A stretch of DNA of 56,111 nt from Actinomycetota bacterium (GTDB taxonomy: Bacteria; Actinomycetota; Actinomycetes; Mycobacteriales; Mycobacteriaceae): assembly GCA_030836785.1 (NCBI GenBank), contig JAUPLT010000229.1, positions 1 to 56,111 of the forward strand. Reading direction: 5' to 3'. Position 1 is the first letter of the stretch, and each line of letters starts with the position of its first letter. The position numbers and the translations under genes are program-made. The notes under the pieces are model-generated. The model was given only the letters and a program-made list of their open reading frames with translations. It was not told where the DNA came from and ran no database searches. This document shows, in pieces, positions 48,242 through 56,111 of this stretch.

Positions 48242-50011
48242 TTCGATCAGCTCCGACAACTCCAACCAGCGGTCCTCGGTCCCGGCGAGTTCGGCCTCCA
48301 GTTCGCGCAACTCAGCGGTGAGTCGGCCCAGCCCCACATGGTCGGATTGGTCGTGCTCGGCAAGCTCGACGTGTTTTGCGTCCACCCGGGCGGCGAGCTT
48401 GGCCAGCAACCGCTCCAGTGCGGCCACTTCCTTTCGCACACGATGAATTTCGGCACCGGACAGCTCAGGATCGGGTAATCGCGGCGCCGCCTCCGCGGGT
48501 TGCGCCATGCGACGGGCGGCGATCCGCAGATACTCGTCCACACCGCCCGGCAGATGCCGCAGTCGGCCGTCGAGCACGGCGTACTGCTGGTCGGTGATCC
48601 GCTCCAGGAGATAGCGATCATGGGACACCACGATCAGCGTCCCCGGCCAGGAGTCGAGCAGATCCTCGGTGGCGGAAAGCATGTCGATATCGACATCGTT
48701 GGTGGGTTCGTCGAGCACCAGCACGTTGGGCTCGGCGAGCAAGGTCAGCATCAACTGCAGCCGCCGCCGTTGGCCACCGGAAAGCTCGCCCACCCGGGTG
48801 GACAGCTGGTCCCGGCCGAAGCCGAGGCGCTCCAGCAACTGTGCCGGGGTGAGTTCCTTCCCGTCGACCTGATAGCCCGCCTTGAGTCGGCCCACCACGT
48901 CTCGAACCAGGTCGTCCTCGATCTCGGCAAGCTGGCCACCCTGTTGGTCCAGGATCGCCAACCGGACGGTCTTGCCGCGCTTGACGCGGCCGCTGTCCGG
49001 ACTCAGCGTTCCGGCGAGCAAACTCAGCAGCGTCGACTTGCCCGCACCGTTGGCGCCGACGATGCCGGTGCGCTCGCCCGGGGCGATCCGCCACTCGACA
49101 TTCCGCAACACCGTCCGGTCACCAAAGGACACCGACACGTCGAGCAGGTCCACGACGTCCTTGCCCAGCCGCGCAGTCGCCAGCCTGGCCAACTCCACGT
49201 TGTTGCGGAGCGGTGGAACGTCGGCGATCAGCTGATTGGCCGCGTCGATGCGGAACTTCGGCTTCGACGTGCGGGCCGGGGCGCCGCGGCGCAGCCAGGC
49301 CAGTTCCTTGCGCATCAGATTCTGGCGCTTGGCCTCGGCGGCGGCAGCCTGCCGGTCGCGCTCCACCCGCTGCAACACGTAAGCGGCATAGCCGCCGTCG
49401 AACGGCTCGACCTGGCCGTCGTGCACTTCCCAAGTAGTGGTGGCGACCTCGTCGAGGAACCAGCGGTCATGGGTGACCACCAGCAAGCCGCCGGTGTTGC
49501 GCGCCCAGCGGCGCTTGAGATGCTCGGCAAGCCAGGTGATGCCCTCGACGTCGAGATGGTTGGTGGGCTCGTCGAGGGCGATGACGTCCCATTCTCCGAC
49601 GAGCAGCGCCGCCAACTGAACACGCCGTCGCTGCCCCCCGGAGAGCGACGCGACCGTGGCCCGCCAGTCGATGTCGGCCACCAGCCCGGCGACGACATCG
49701 CGGATCCGCGGATCCGCGGCCCATTCGTGTTCAGGCCGATCACCCACCAGGGCGGCCCCGACCTCGGCGGCCGGATCCAGAGAGTCGGCCTGCTCCAGCG
49801 CCGCAACCTGCAGCCCGCCACGGCGAGTCACCCGGCCGGAGTCCGGTGCCAACGCGCCGGTCAGCATGGCGAGCAGGCTCGACTTTCCGTCACCGTTGCG
49901 CCCGACGATGCCGATCCGGTCGCCGTCATTGACCCCGACTGTGACGTCGCCGAAGACGACGCGTGTCGGATACTGGAGGTGGAGCGCTTCAGCGCCCAGC
50001 AGATGTGCCAC
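48230..50011 (-). CDS. ABC-F family ATPase (Uup/macrolide-resistance type)
   Basis: Two ABC domains: GRNGDGKSSLLAMLTG, LSGGQRRRVQLAALLVGEWDVIALDEPTNHLD and GANGAGKSTLLSLLAG, LSGGQRRRLQLMLTLLAEPNVLVLDEPTNDVD; no TM; C-terminal coiled coil. Confidence 0.93.
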   Translation of the reverse strand: MAHLLGAEALHLQYPTRVVFGDVTVGVNDGDRIGIVGRNGDGKSSLLAMLTGALAPDSGRVTRRGGLQVAALEQADSLDPAAEVGAALVGDRPEHEWAADPRIRDVVAGLVADIDWRATVASLSGGQRRRVQLAALLVGEWDVIALDEPTNHLDVEGITWLAEHLKRRWARNTGGLLVVTHDRWFLDEVATTTWEVHDGQVEPFDGGYAAYVLQRVERDRQAAAAEAKRQNLMRKELAWLRRGAPARTSKPKFRIDAANQLIADVPPLRNNVELARLATARLGKDVVDLLDVSVSFGDRTVLRNVEWRIAPGERTGIVGANGAGKSTLLSLLAGTLSPDSGRVKRGKTVRLAILDQQGGQLAEIEDDLVRDVVGRLKAGYQVDGKELTPAQLLERLGFGRDQLSTRVGELSGGQRRRLQLMLTLLAEPNVLVLDEPTNDVDIDMLSATEDLLDSWPGTLIVVSHDRYLLERITDQQYAVLDGRLRHLPGGVDEYLRIAARRMAQPAEAAPRLPDPELSGAEIHRVRKEVAALERLLAKLAARVDAKHVELAEHDQSDHVGLGRLTAELRELEAELAGTEDRWLELSELIESVG

Positions 50012-50133
50012 TGCCGACGACCTTAACGTCCGGCGAAGGCCCTGCTGACAGGCACCGAACCAATCGGTGGGCACCTGCCGGTGTGCCATGATGGGCTGCT
50101 GTTGGACATTCTTTCGCCGGAGATTCGGGAGCC

Positions 50134-53112
50134 ATGGTCGATCTGAACTTGTCAGGGCTCACCAAGCCTCTGGAGCGGCTGGTGGCCACCGCCCAGAACG
50201 GCTACGAGGTGGCCCGATGGGGCGGCTTGGAGACCGGCGCGGTGCCCTCGCCGTTCCAGATCTTCGAGAGCACCCCGATGTACAAACTGCGGCGGTACTT
50301 CCCGCCGGACAGCCGGCCCGGCCGGCCGCCGGCCGGGCCGCCGGTGCTGATGGTGCACCCGATGATGATGTCGGCCAACATGTGGGATGTCACCAAGGAG
50401 GATGGCGCGGTCGGCATCCTGCACGCCGCCGGACTGGACACCTGGGTCATCGATTACGGCTCGCCGGATCAGGTCGAGGGCGGTATGGACCGCACGCTCA
50501 CCGACCATATCGTCGCGCTGAGCCAGGCCATCGACACCGTGAAGGAGACAACCGGTCAGGACGTACACCTGGCCGGCTACTCCCAGGGGGGCATGTTCTG
50601 CTACCAGACCGCCGCGTTCCGGCGATCCAAGGATGTGGCGAGCATCATCGCCTTCGGCTCCCCGGTGGACACCCTGGCCGGACTTCCGGGGGGTCTGCCG
50701 GCGAACCTCGCCGTCGGGGTCGCCGACTTCCTGGCCGACCACGTCTTCAACCGGATCGACATACCGAGTTGGTTGGCGCGCACCGGATTTCAGCTGCTTG
50801 ATCCGATCAAGACAGCGAAGTCCCGGGTGGATTTCCTCATGCAACTGCATGATCGGGAAGCATTGCTGCCCCGCGAGCAGCAGCGCCGCTTCCTCGACAG
50901 CGAGGGCTGGATCGCCTGGTCCGGGCCGGCGGTGTCGGAGCTGCTCAAGCAGTTCGTCTCGCACAACCGGATGATGACCGGCGGGTTCGCCATCCAGGGC
51001 CAACTGGTCACCCTCAGCGACATCACCTGTCCGGTACTCGCCTTCGTCGGGGAGGTCGATGACATCGGCCAGCCCCCCGCGGTGCGGGGGATCAAGCGTG
51101 CCGCGCCCAAGGCCGAGGTGTACGAGGCCATCATCCGGGCCGGGCATTTCGGACTCGTGGTGGGCTCGAAGGCCGCGACCATCACCTGGCCGACCGTCGG
51201 CGACTGGGTGCTCTGGGTGTCCGGCCGGGAACCCAGACCCGCCAATATCGTCCCTATGCCGGACACATCCCCCGATGGCGCCGAGACCGGCGTCGCGATG
51301 AGTTCGCTCCTCATGCACGGGTTCGCCGAAGCCTCCGAGTTGGCGATGACACTGGCCCGAGGTGCCGCGGATGCCGTGGTGGCCGCGAACCGCTCGGTGC
51401 GGACACTGGCCATCGAGACCGCCCGCACACTGCCGCGGCTGGTCCGGCTCGGCCAGATCAACGACCACACCCGGATCTCGCTGGGCCGCATCATCGCCGA
51501 GCAGGCCGACGAGGCACCCGACGGCGAGTTCCTGTTGTTCGACGGCAGGGTGCACACCTATCAGGCCGTCAACCGCCGCATCGACAACGTCGTGCGCGGC
51601 CTCATCGAGGTCGGGGTGCGTCAGGGCACCCGGGTCGGGGTGTTGATGGATACCCGGCCCAGCGCCTTGGTCGCCATCGCCGCACTGTCCCGACTCGGGG
51701 CCGTCGCGGTGCTCATGCCGCCGGACGCCGACCTCGAGCAGGCCGCCCGCCTGGGTGGGGTCACCGACATCATCACCGATCCGGGCAACCTGCCCGCTGC
51801 GAGCCAGTTGCCGGTGCAGACCCTGGTCCTCGGCGGCGGCGAGAACCGCACGCTCAACCTGTCCCAGGACAGCACCGTCATCGACATGGAGCAGATCGAT
51901 CCCGACAGCGTCGAACTGCCCGGCTGGTACCGCCCCAATCCGCAGTTCGCCCGCGACGTGGCCTACGTGGTGTTCAACGCCGTCGGCGGCGGCGAACTGG
52001 TCCCCAAGCAGATCACCAACTATCGGTGGGCGCTGTCCGCGTTCGGCACCGCTTCGGCGGCGGCCCTGAACCGCAACGACACCGTCTACTGCCTCACCCC
52101 ACTGCACAACCAGGGCGGCCTACTGGTCAGCCTCGGCGGCTCGGTGGTGGCCGGGTCGCGGATCGCGCTGTCTCGGGGCCTGTGCCCGGAGCGCTTCATC
52201 GACGAGGTCCGCCAGTACGGGGTGACGGTGGTCACCTACACCTGGTCGATGCTCCGGGAAGTCATCGACGCTCCCGATTTCGAGATGTCGGGGAACAACC
52301 CGATCAGGCTGTTCATGGGCTCCGGGATGCCGACCGGACTGTGGCAGCGCATTCTCGACATCTTCGAGCCGGCAAGGATTGTGGAGTTCTTCGCCACCTC
52401 CGACGGTCAGGCCGTGCTGGCCAACGTCGCCGGGCTCAAAGTCGGTAGCGAGGGTCGCCCCCTGCCGGGTGGCGGCGAGGTGGAACTCGGCGCCTACGAC
52501 CCCGACGAGGATCTGATCCTCGAGGACGACCGCGGTTTTGTGCGGGTGGCGGGCCGCGAGGAGATGGGTCTGCTGCTGGCCCGACCGTGGGGTCCGATCG
52601 ACCCGACCGCCGCGATCAAACGCGGGGTATTCACCCCCGGGGACATCTGGATTTCGACGGAGTCGGTGTTCTGGCGCGACGGCGACGGGGACTTCTGGTT
52701 ACTCGGCAATCGCTCCGGGCTGATCCGCACCGCCCGAGGTGTGGTATTTCCCGCGCCCATCACCGACTCGATCGGAGCCGTCTCGGCGGTCGATTTGGCG
52801 GTCACCTATCCGCTAGAGGTGCCTGGTGGGACGCTGGCCGTCACCGCGATCACCCTGCGGCCCGGGATGTCGGTCACGGCGGCCGATCTGTCCGAGGCGG
52901 TCTCCGGAATGCCTGCCGGTCTGCCACCCGATCTCGTCCACGTGGTCGGCGATCTGCCGTTGAGCGCGTCCTACCGTCCGACAGTTTCGGCACTGAAGTC
53001 CGCCGGACTGCCCAAGGTGGGCCGTAACACCTGGTACCTCGACGCCGATACGGGCAGGTACAAGAGACTCACGGCCGCAGCGCGCTCAGCCCTGGCCAAG
53101 GGCAGGGACTGA
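50134..53112 (+). CDS. Fused PhaC/lipase-like alpha/beta-hydrolase plus ANL (acyl-CoA synthetase-like) protein, Rv1683-like
   Basis: N-terminal PHA-synthase-like domain with GYSQGG elbow; C-terminal adenylate-forming fold from ~51490; gene neighbour of an Rv1684-like Trm112 gene. Confidence 0.88.
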   Translation: MVDLNLSGLTKPLERLVATAQNGYEVARWGGLETGAVPSPFQIFESTPMYKLRRYFPPDSRPGRPPAGPPVLMVHPMMMSANMWDVTKEDGAVGILHAAGLDTWVIDYGSPDQVEGGMDRTLTDHIVALSQAIDTVKETTGQDVHLAGYSQGGMFCYQTAAFRRSKDVASIIAFGSPVDTLAGLPGGLPANLAVGVADFLADHVFNRIDIPSWLARTGFQLLDPIKTAKSRVDFLMQLHDREALLPREQQRRFLDSEGWIAWSGPAVSELLKQFVSHNRMMTGGFAIQGQLVTLSDITCPVLAFVGEVDDIGQPPAVRGIKRAAPKAEVYEAIIRAGHFGLVVGSKAATITWPTVGDWVLWVSGREPRPANIVPMPDTSPDGAETGVAMSSLLMHGFAEASELAMTLARGAADAVVAANRSVRTLAIETARTLPRLVRLGQINDHTRISLGRIIAEQADEAPDGEFLLFDGRVHTYQAVNRRIDNVVRGLIEVGVRQGTRVGVLMDTRPSALVAIAALSRLGAVAVLMPPDADLEQAARLGGVTDIITDPGNLPAASQLPVQTLVLGGGENRTLNLSQDSTVIDMEQIDPDSVELPGWYRPNPQFARDVAYVVFNAVGGGELVPKQITNYRWALSAFGTASAAALNRNDTVYCLTPLHNQGGLLVSLGGSVVAGSRIALSRGLCPERFIDEVRQYGVTVVTYTWSMLREVIDAPDFEMSGNNPIRLFMGSGMPTGLWQRILDIFEPARIVEFFATSDGQAVLANVAGLKVGSEGRPLPGGGEVELGAYDPDEDLILEDDRGFVRVAGREEMGLLLARPWGPIDPTAAIKRGVFTPGDIWISTESVFWRDGDGDFWLLGNRSGLIRTARGVVFPAPITDSIGAVSAVDLAVTYPLEVPGGTLAVTAITLRPGMSVTAADLSEAVSGMPAGLPPDLVHVVGDLPLSASYRPTVSALKSAGLPKVGRNTWYLDADTGRYKRLTAAARSALAKGRD

Positions 53113-53160
53113 TCAGCGCTGTTAGGCTTGCCGGGTCGGCAGCCTGAGCGGAGGAGAACA

Positions 53161-53793
53161 ATGGCGGGGATATTCCGCGGTTGGCGGGCAGCGCGCGACG
53201 GCTTCGTCGGAGCGGTGGCTGTCGCTGGACTCAGCACCGGACTGGCACTGGTGCCGACTGCCCACGCCGAACCAGCCCCATCGCCGGGGCCGTCGCCGAC
53301 TACCTCGACGTCTGGCGGAGCCCAGGCAGCCAGCACGTCGACCGAAACCTCCGACGGGTCCGCGGCATCGGCTTCCGGTGCCGGCGGCACGGCAGTCCCC
53401 GCCGCGGCCTCGGGTGATGTCCTGGACCAGCTGGCGCAGGAGTACGCGGTGGGCTCCGGCGGCGGCCAGCTGTCGAATCTGCTCAAGATGAGCCTGAAAC
53501 TTCGAGCCATGGGCTTCAAGCCGTCGAAGGCCAACCTGGCGGAGATCGCCCAGGCGATGAACTACCGGCCCAACCAGATTCCGCTGATCGAGGCACTGAA
53601 GGACGCCATCGCGTACCAGCAGAAGATCAGGGCGCAGATGGAGATTCTGCAGCAGTACCAGCAGCGGCAGGGTTCCAACAGCGCAGTCATGGGTGCGGGT
53701 CAGATGCCCGGTGACTCCAACCCCGCCAACATCCCCGGCGCTCCGCCCGCTGCGGCCGCGGCACCGCCGATGCCGGCCGCGCCGACCCCCTGA
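53161..53793 (+). CDS. Secreted Ala/Pro-rich protein
   Basis: Signal peptide GFVGAVAVAGLSTGLALVPTAHAEP; RBS ggaggagaaca before ATG 53161. Confidence 0.78.
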   Translation: MAGIFRGWRAARDGFVGAVAVAGLSTGLALVPTAHAEPAPSPGPSPTTSTSGGAQAASTSTETSDGSAASASGAGGTAVPAAASGDVLDQLAQEYAVGSGGGQLSNLLKMSLKLRAMGFKPSKANLAEIAQAMNYRPNQIPLIEALKDAIAYQQKIRAQMEILQQYQQRQGSNSAVMGAGQMPGDSNPANIPGAPPAAAAAPPMPAAPTP

Positions 53794-53799
53794 CGAGCC

Positions 53800-54000
53800 G
53801 TGCTCGATCCCGCGCTCCTCGACATCCTGGTGTGCCCTATCGACCGGGGTCCACTGCTTCACCTCGATGACGTGCTCTACAACCCACGGCTGCGCAAGGC
53901 TTACCGCATCGAGAACAACATCCCGGTGTTGCTGGTCGACGAAGCCGCCGACGTCGACACCGCGGAACATGACCGGCTGATGGCGCTCGACCGGCGCTGA
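53800..54000 (+). CDS. Trm112 family zinc-ribbon-like protein (Rv1684-like)
   Basis: [48 protein letters not shown]. Confidence 0.9.
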   Translation: MLDPALLDILVCPIDRGPLLHLDDVLYNPRLRKAYRIENNIPVLLVDEAADVDTAEHDRLMALDRR

Positions 54001-54078
54001 GCCGACACGGCGCCGCCGCCCTGAGCCGACACGGCGGCGCCGCCGCCCTGAGCCGACACGGCGGCGCCGCCGCCCGAC
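53998..54078. repeat. Three direct copies of a 24/27/27-bp GC-rich unit with an internal palindrome
   Basis: TGAGCCGACACGGC(GGC)GCCGCCGCCC repeated from the trm112-like stop codon; each full copy contains GGCGGCGCCGCC. Confidence 0.9.
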
Positions 54079-54094
54079 GAGCAGAATTCCGCAC

Positions 54095-54730
54095 GTGACC
54101 GAACCGTCCCACCAGATGAGCGATGCCGCACTGCGCTGCGATCCGGTGACAGCCGCACGTCGCCTGCTCGGCGCGGTGCTGTCAGCCGGGGGAGTGCGAG
54201 CCCGCATCGTGGAGGTGGAGGCCTACGGCGGTCCGCCGGACGGGCCCTGGCCGGATTCTGCCTCGCACTCCTACCGCGGCCTCACCCCGCGTAATGCCGT
54301 GATGTTCGGGCCGGCCGGAAGGCTCTACACCTACCGCAGTCACGGCATTCACGTATGTGCCAACATTTCCTGCGGGGACGACGACACGGCAGCGGCAGTG
54401 CTGTTGCGCGCGGCGGTGCTGGAGTCCGGGCATGACACTGCCCGCGCCCGCCGCGGACCAGCGGCCGCCTCGGCCGCCTTGGCCCGCGGGCCGGGCAACC
54501 TGTGCGCGGCCCTGGGTATCGGGATGGAGTCGAACGGGGTGGACGTGTTCGACCAGAACTCGCCGGTTCGGCTGCACCCTGGCGCCAGTCCCGTAGAAGA
54601 TCTCAGCGGCCCCCGTGTGGGTGTCAGCACCGCCGCCGACCGTCGGTGGCGGTTCTGGCTGTCGAGGTGTCCCGAGGTCTCCGCATACCGACGCAGCCCG
54701 CGCGCGCCGCGGGCCGGTGCCAGCGATTGA
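54095..54730 (+). CDS. mpg: 3-methyladenine DNA glycosylase (AAG/MPG family)
   Basis: [71 protein letters not shown]. Confidence 0.96.
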   Translation: MTEPSHQMSDAALRCDPVTAARRLLGAVLSAGGVRARIVEVEAYGGPPDGPWPDSASHSYRGLTPRNAVMFGPAGRLYTYRSHGIHVCANISCGDDDTAAAVLLRAAVLESGHDTARARRGPAAASAALARGPGNLCAALGIGMESNGVDVFDQNSPVRLHPGASPVEDLSGPRVGVSTAADRRWRFWLSRCPEVSAYRRSPRAPRAGASD

Positions 54731-54860
54731 CTCTGACTGCAACTACTTGTTGCGCGGTTCGGCGCGGCGACGACCCCGCGATGGGGCAAGACCGGTCACC
54801 GTGGAGCAGCATCCATCGTGTAGAACCACTGTGGACGCGTGAGTCGATTCCGGAGGACTT

Positions 54861-55997
54861 GTGATCGAGCTATGCTCCGCCGAGCTGGCACCCGATCCGG
54901 GTGTGCTGGTAAGCCCGGGTGGCTTCACCTGGTTTTACGTCGACCTCGTCGACGAGCGTGGTTTCGGCGCCACCGTGATCTGGTCATGGGGTCTGCCCTT
55001 CCTTCCGGGCTACGCCCACGCGGCCCGGATCGGTCACCCTGAGCTCCCGATCGACCGGCCGAGCGTGAACATCGCCGTGTACGGGCCCGAAGGGGAACGG
55101 TTCTACCTGCTCACCGAACTTCCCCCAGACGAGTGCAGGTGGTCCGCCGACGGCCGGTCCTGGCGTCTCGGCGACTGCACGTTCACCTGGACCGACACCG
55201 CAGCAGCCGATGGGTCGGCCATCACCCGCAGGCTGGAGGCCGACCTCGACCTAGCGTTGCCCACCGGCGGTCAGGCCACCGGACGGTTGTGGTTGTCCGG
55301 ACGACTTCGCCGCGACCCGCAGAACTCCGCTGGCGATGCCGCGGCGGCCGGGCCAGCCGGCTCGCACCTGTGGAGTCCGATGGTCGCCGCCGGCCGCGGC
55401 GGGCTCGAACTGAACACCCCCGACGGGACGCTGCGGGTTGACGGTCGGGCCTACCACGACCGCAACAGCGCCGCTTTGCCGCTGGACGGTCTAGGGGTCC
55501 GAAGCTGGTGGTGGGGGCGATTGGCCTTCCCCGGTCGTGACCTCATCGTCTACCGGCTCGTCCCGTCTGCACCCGGAAGTCCTCCGCGCGATCTCGTCGT
55601 CGAAGTTCGTGAGGACGGATCCTGTCGGGTTCGCGAGGACAGCGAAGTGACGTTCGAGCGTCCGCGCCGCAACATCTGGGGGTTGCGCTGGCCGCGCACG
55701 GCGACATTCCTTGACCCCGATGGCCGGCCGGTGCACATCGAGGTCAGGACGCTCCTCGATAACGGCCCGTTCTATCAGCGCTACCTGTTGCAGGGCCGGT
55801 GCGACGGGGTGCAGGCCTACGGTATCGGCGAGAACCTGGTTCCGCACCGCGTTGACGGCGACCTGTTGCGCCCCTTGGTGCGCATGCGGGTTCACCGCGC
55901 CGACGGGCCCAACTCGATGTGGCTACCGCTGTTCTCCGGCCCCCGACAGGGCCGGTGGGGCCGGCTTATCGGCCGGGCCGGAAAGGTGCGCGCTTGA
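54861..55997 (+). CDS. CrtC-like (carotenoid 1,2-hydratase/hydroxyneurosporene synthase-like, lipocalin-type) protein
   Basis: GGFTWFYVDLVDERGFGATVIWSWGLPFLPGYAHAAR resembles the CrtC N-terminal WYxD motif region; C-terminal beta-rich. Confidence 0.6.
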   Translation: MIELCSAELAPDPGVLVSPGGFTWFYVDLVDERGFGATVIWSWGLPFLPGYAHAARIGHPELPIDRPSVNIAVYGPEGERFYLLTELPPDECRWSADGRSWRLGDCTFTWTDTAAADGSAITRRLEADLDLALPTGGQATGRLWLSGRLRRDPQNSAGDAAAAGPAGSHLWSPMVAAGRGGLELNTPDGTLRVDGRAYHDRNSAALPLDGLGVRSWWWGRLAFPGRDLIVYRLVPSAPGSPPRDLVVEVREDGSCRVREDSEVTFERPRRNIWGLRWPRTATFLDPDGRPVHIEVRTLLDNGPFYQRYLLQGRCDGVQAYGIGENLVPHRVDGDLLRPLVRMRVHRADGPNSMWLPLFSGPRQGRWGRLIGRAGKVRA

Positions 55998-56111
55998 GTA
56001 CCAGCGAGAAGCCGAAGGCGGATCGCGCATGAATACCAGCGAGAAGCCGAAGGCGGATCGCGCATGAATACCAGCGAGAAGCCGAAGGCGGATCGCGCAT
56101 GAATACCAGCG
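55994..56111 (+). repeat. 35-bp tandem repeat: DTGA-linked micro-ORF array running off the window
   Basis: Starts at 55994 (TTG), 56029, 56064 and 56099 (ATG); each complete copy encodes M(S/N)TSEKPKADRA* with TGA overlapping the next ATG. Confidence 0.95.

Noticed and set aside
50152-52107. 651-aa minus-strand ORF opposite the Rv1683-like gene
   Set aside because: Antisense artefact; the plus strand carries recognisable hydrolase and ANL folds.

Overview
The window is GC-rich actinobacterial chromosome, almost certainly a Mycobacterium/Mycolicibacterium. The gene order matches, from memory, the M. tuberculosis H37Rv Rv1635c-Rv1659 block: GT-C mannosyltransferase, universal stress protein, MBL hydrolase, uvrA, esterase, lysX, infC-rpmI-rplT, tsnR, adenylate cyclase, membrane protein, pheST, argCJBDFRGH. 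An Rv1683-Rv1684-mpg-like block follows. Between the Rv1636-like USP and the Rv1637c-like MBL gene lies about 15 kb (4.17-19.54 kb) of accessory DNA. It holds a CorA-like gene in frame with the USP gene after a UGA, two giant paralogous secreted proteins combining pepsin-like aspartic protease and beta-solenoid domains (one carries a second protease-like domain inserted in its beta-helix), a VCBS/Ig-type secreted protein, a protein with a perfect (Cys-X-X)12 ladder, a remnant of a duplicated CDF gene end, and a CDF exporter with its KmtR-like ArsR regulator. The most unusual pattern is at several operon junctions (32.25, 43.68, 44.25 and 55.99 kb, plus a non-repetitive case at 45.5 kb). There, short tandem repeats (14, 32, 23 and 35 bp, all 3n+2) create chains of micro-ORFs linked by DTGA stop/start overlaps. 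They resemble the MIRU/DTGA concept but use much shorter, locus-specific units. All calls come from reading the sequence and ORF track; no database search was run.
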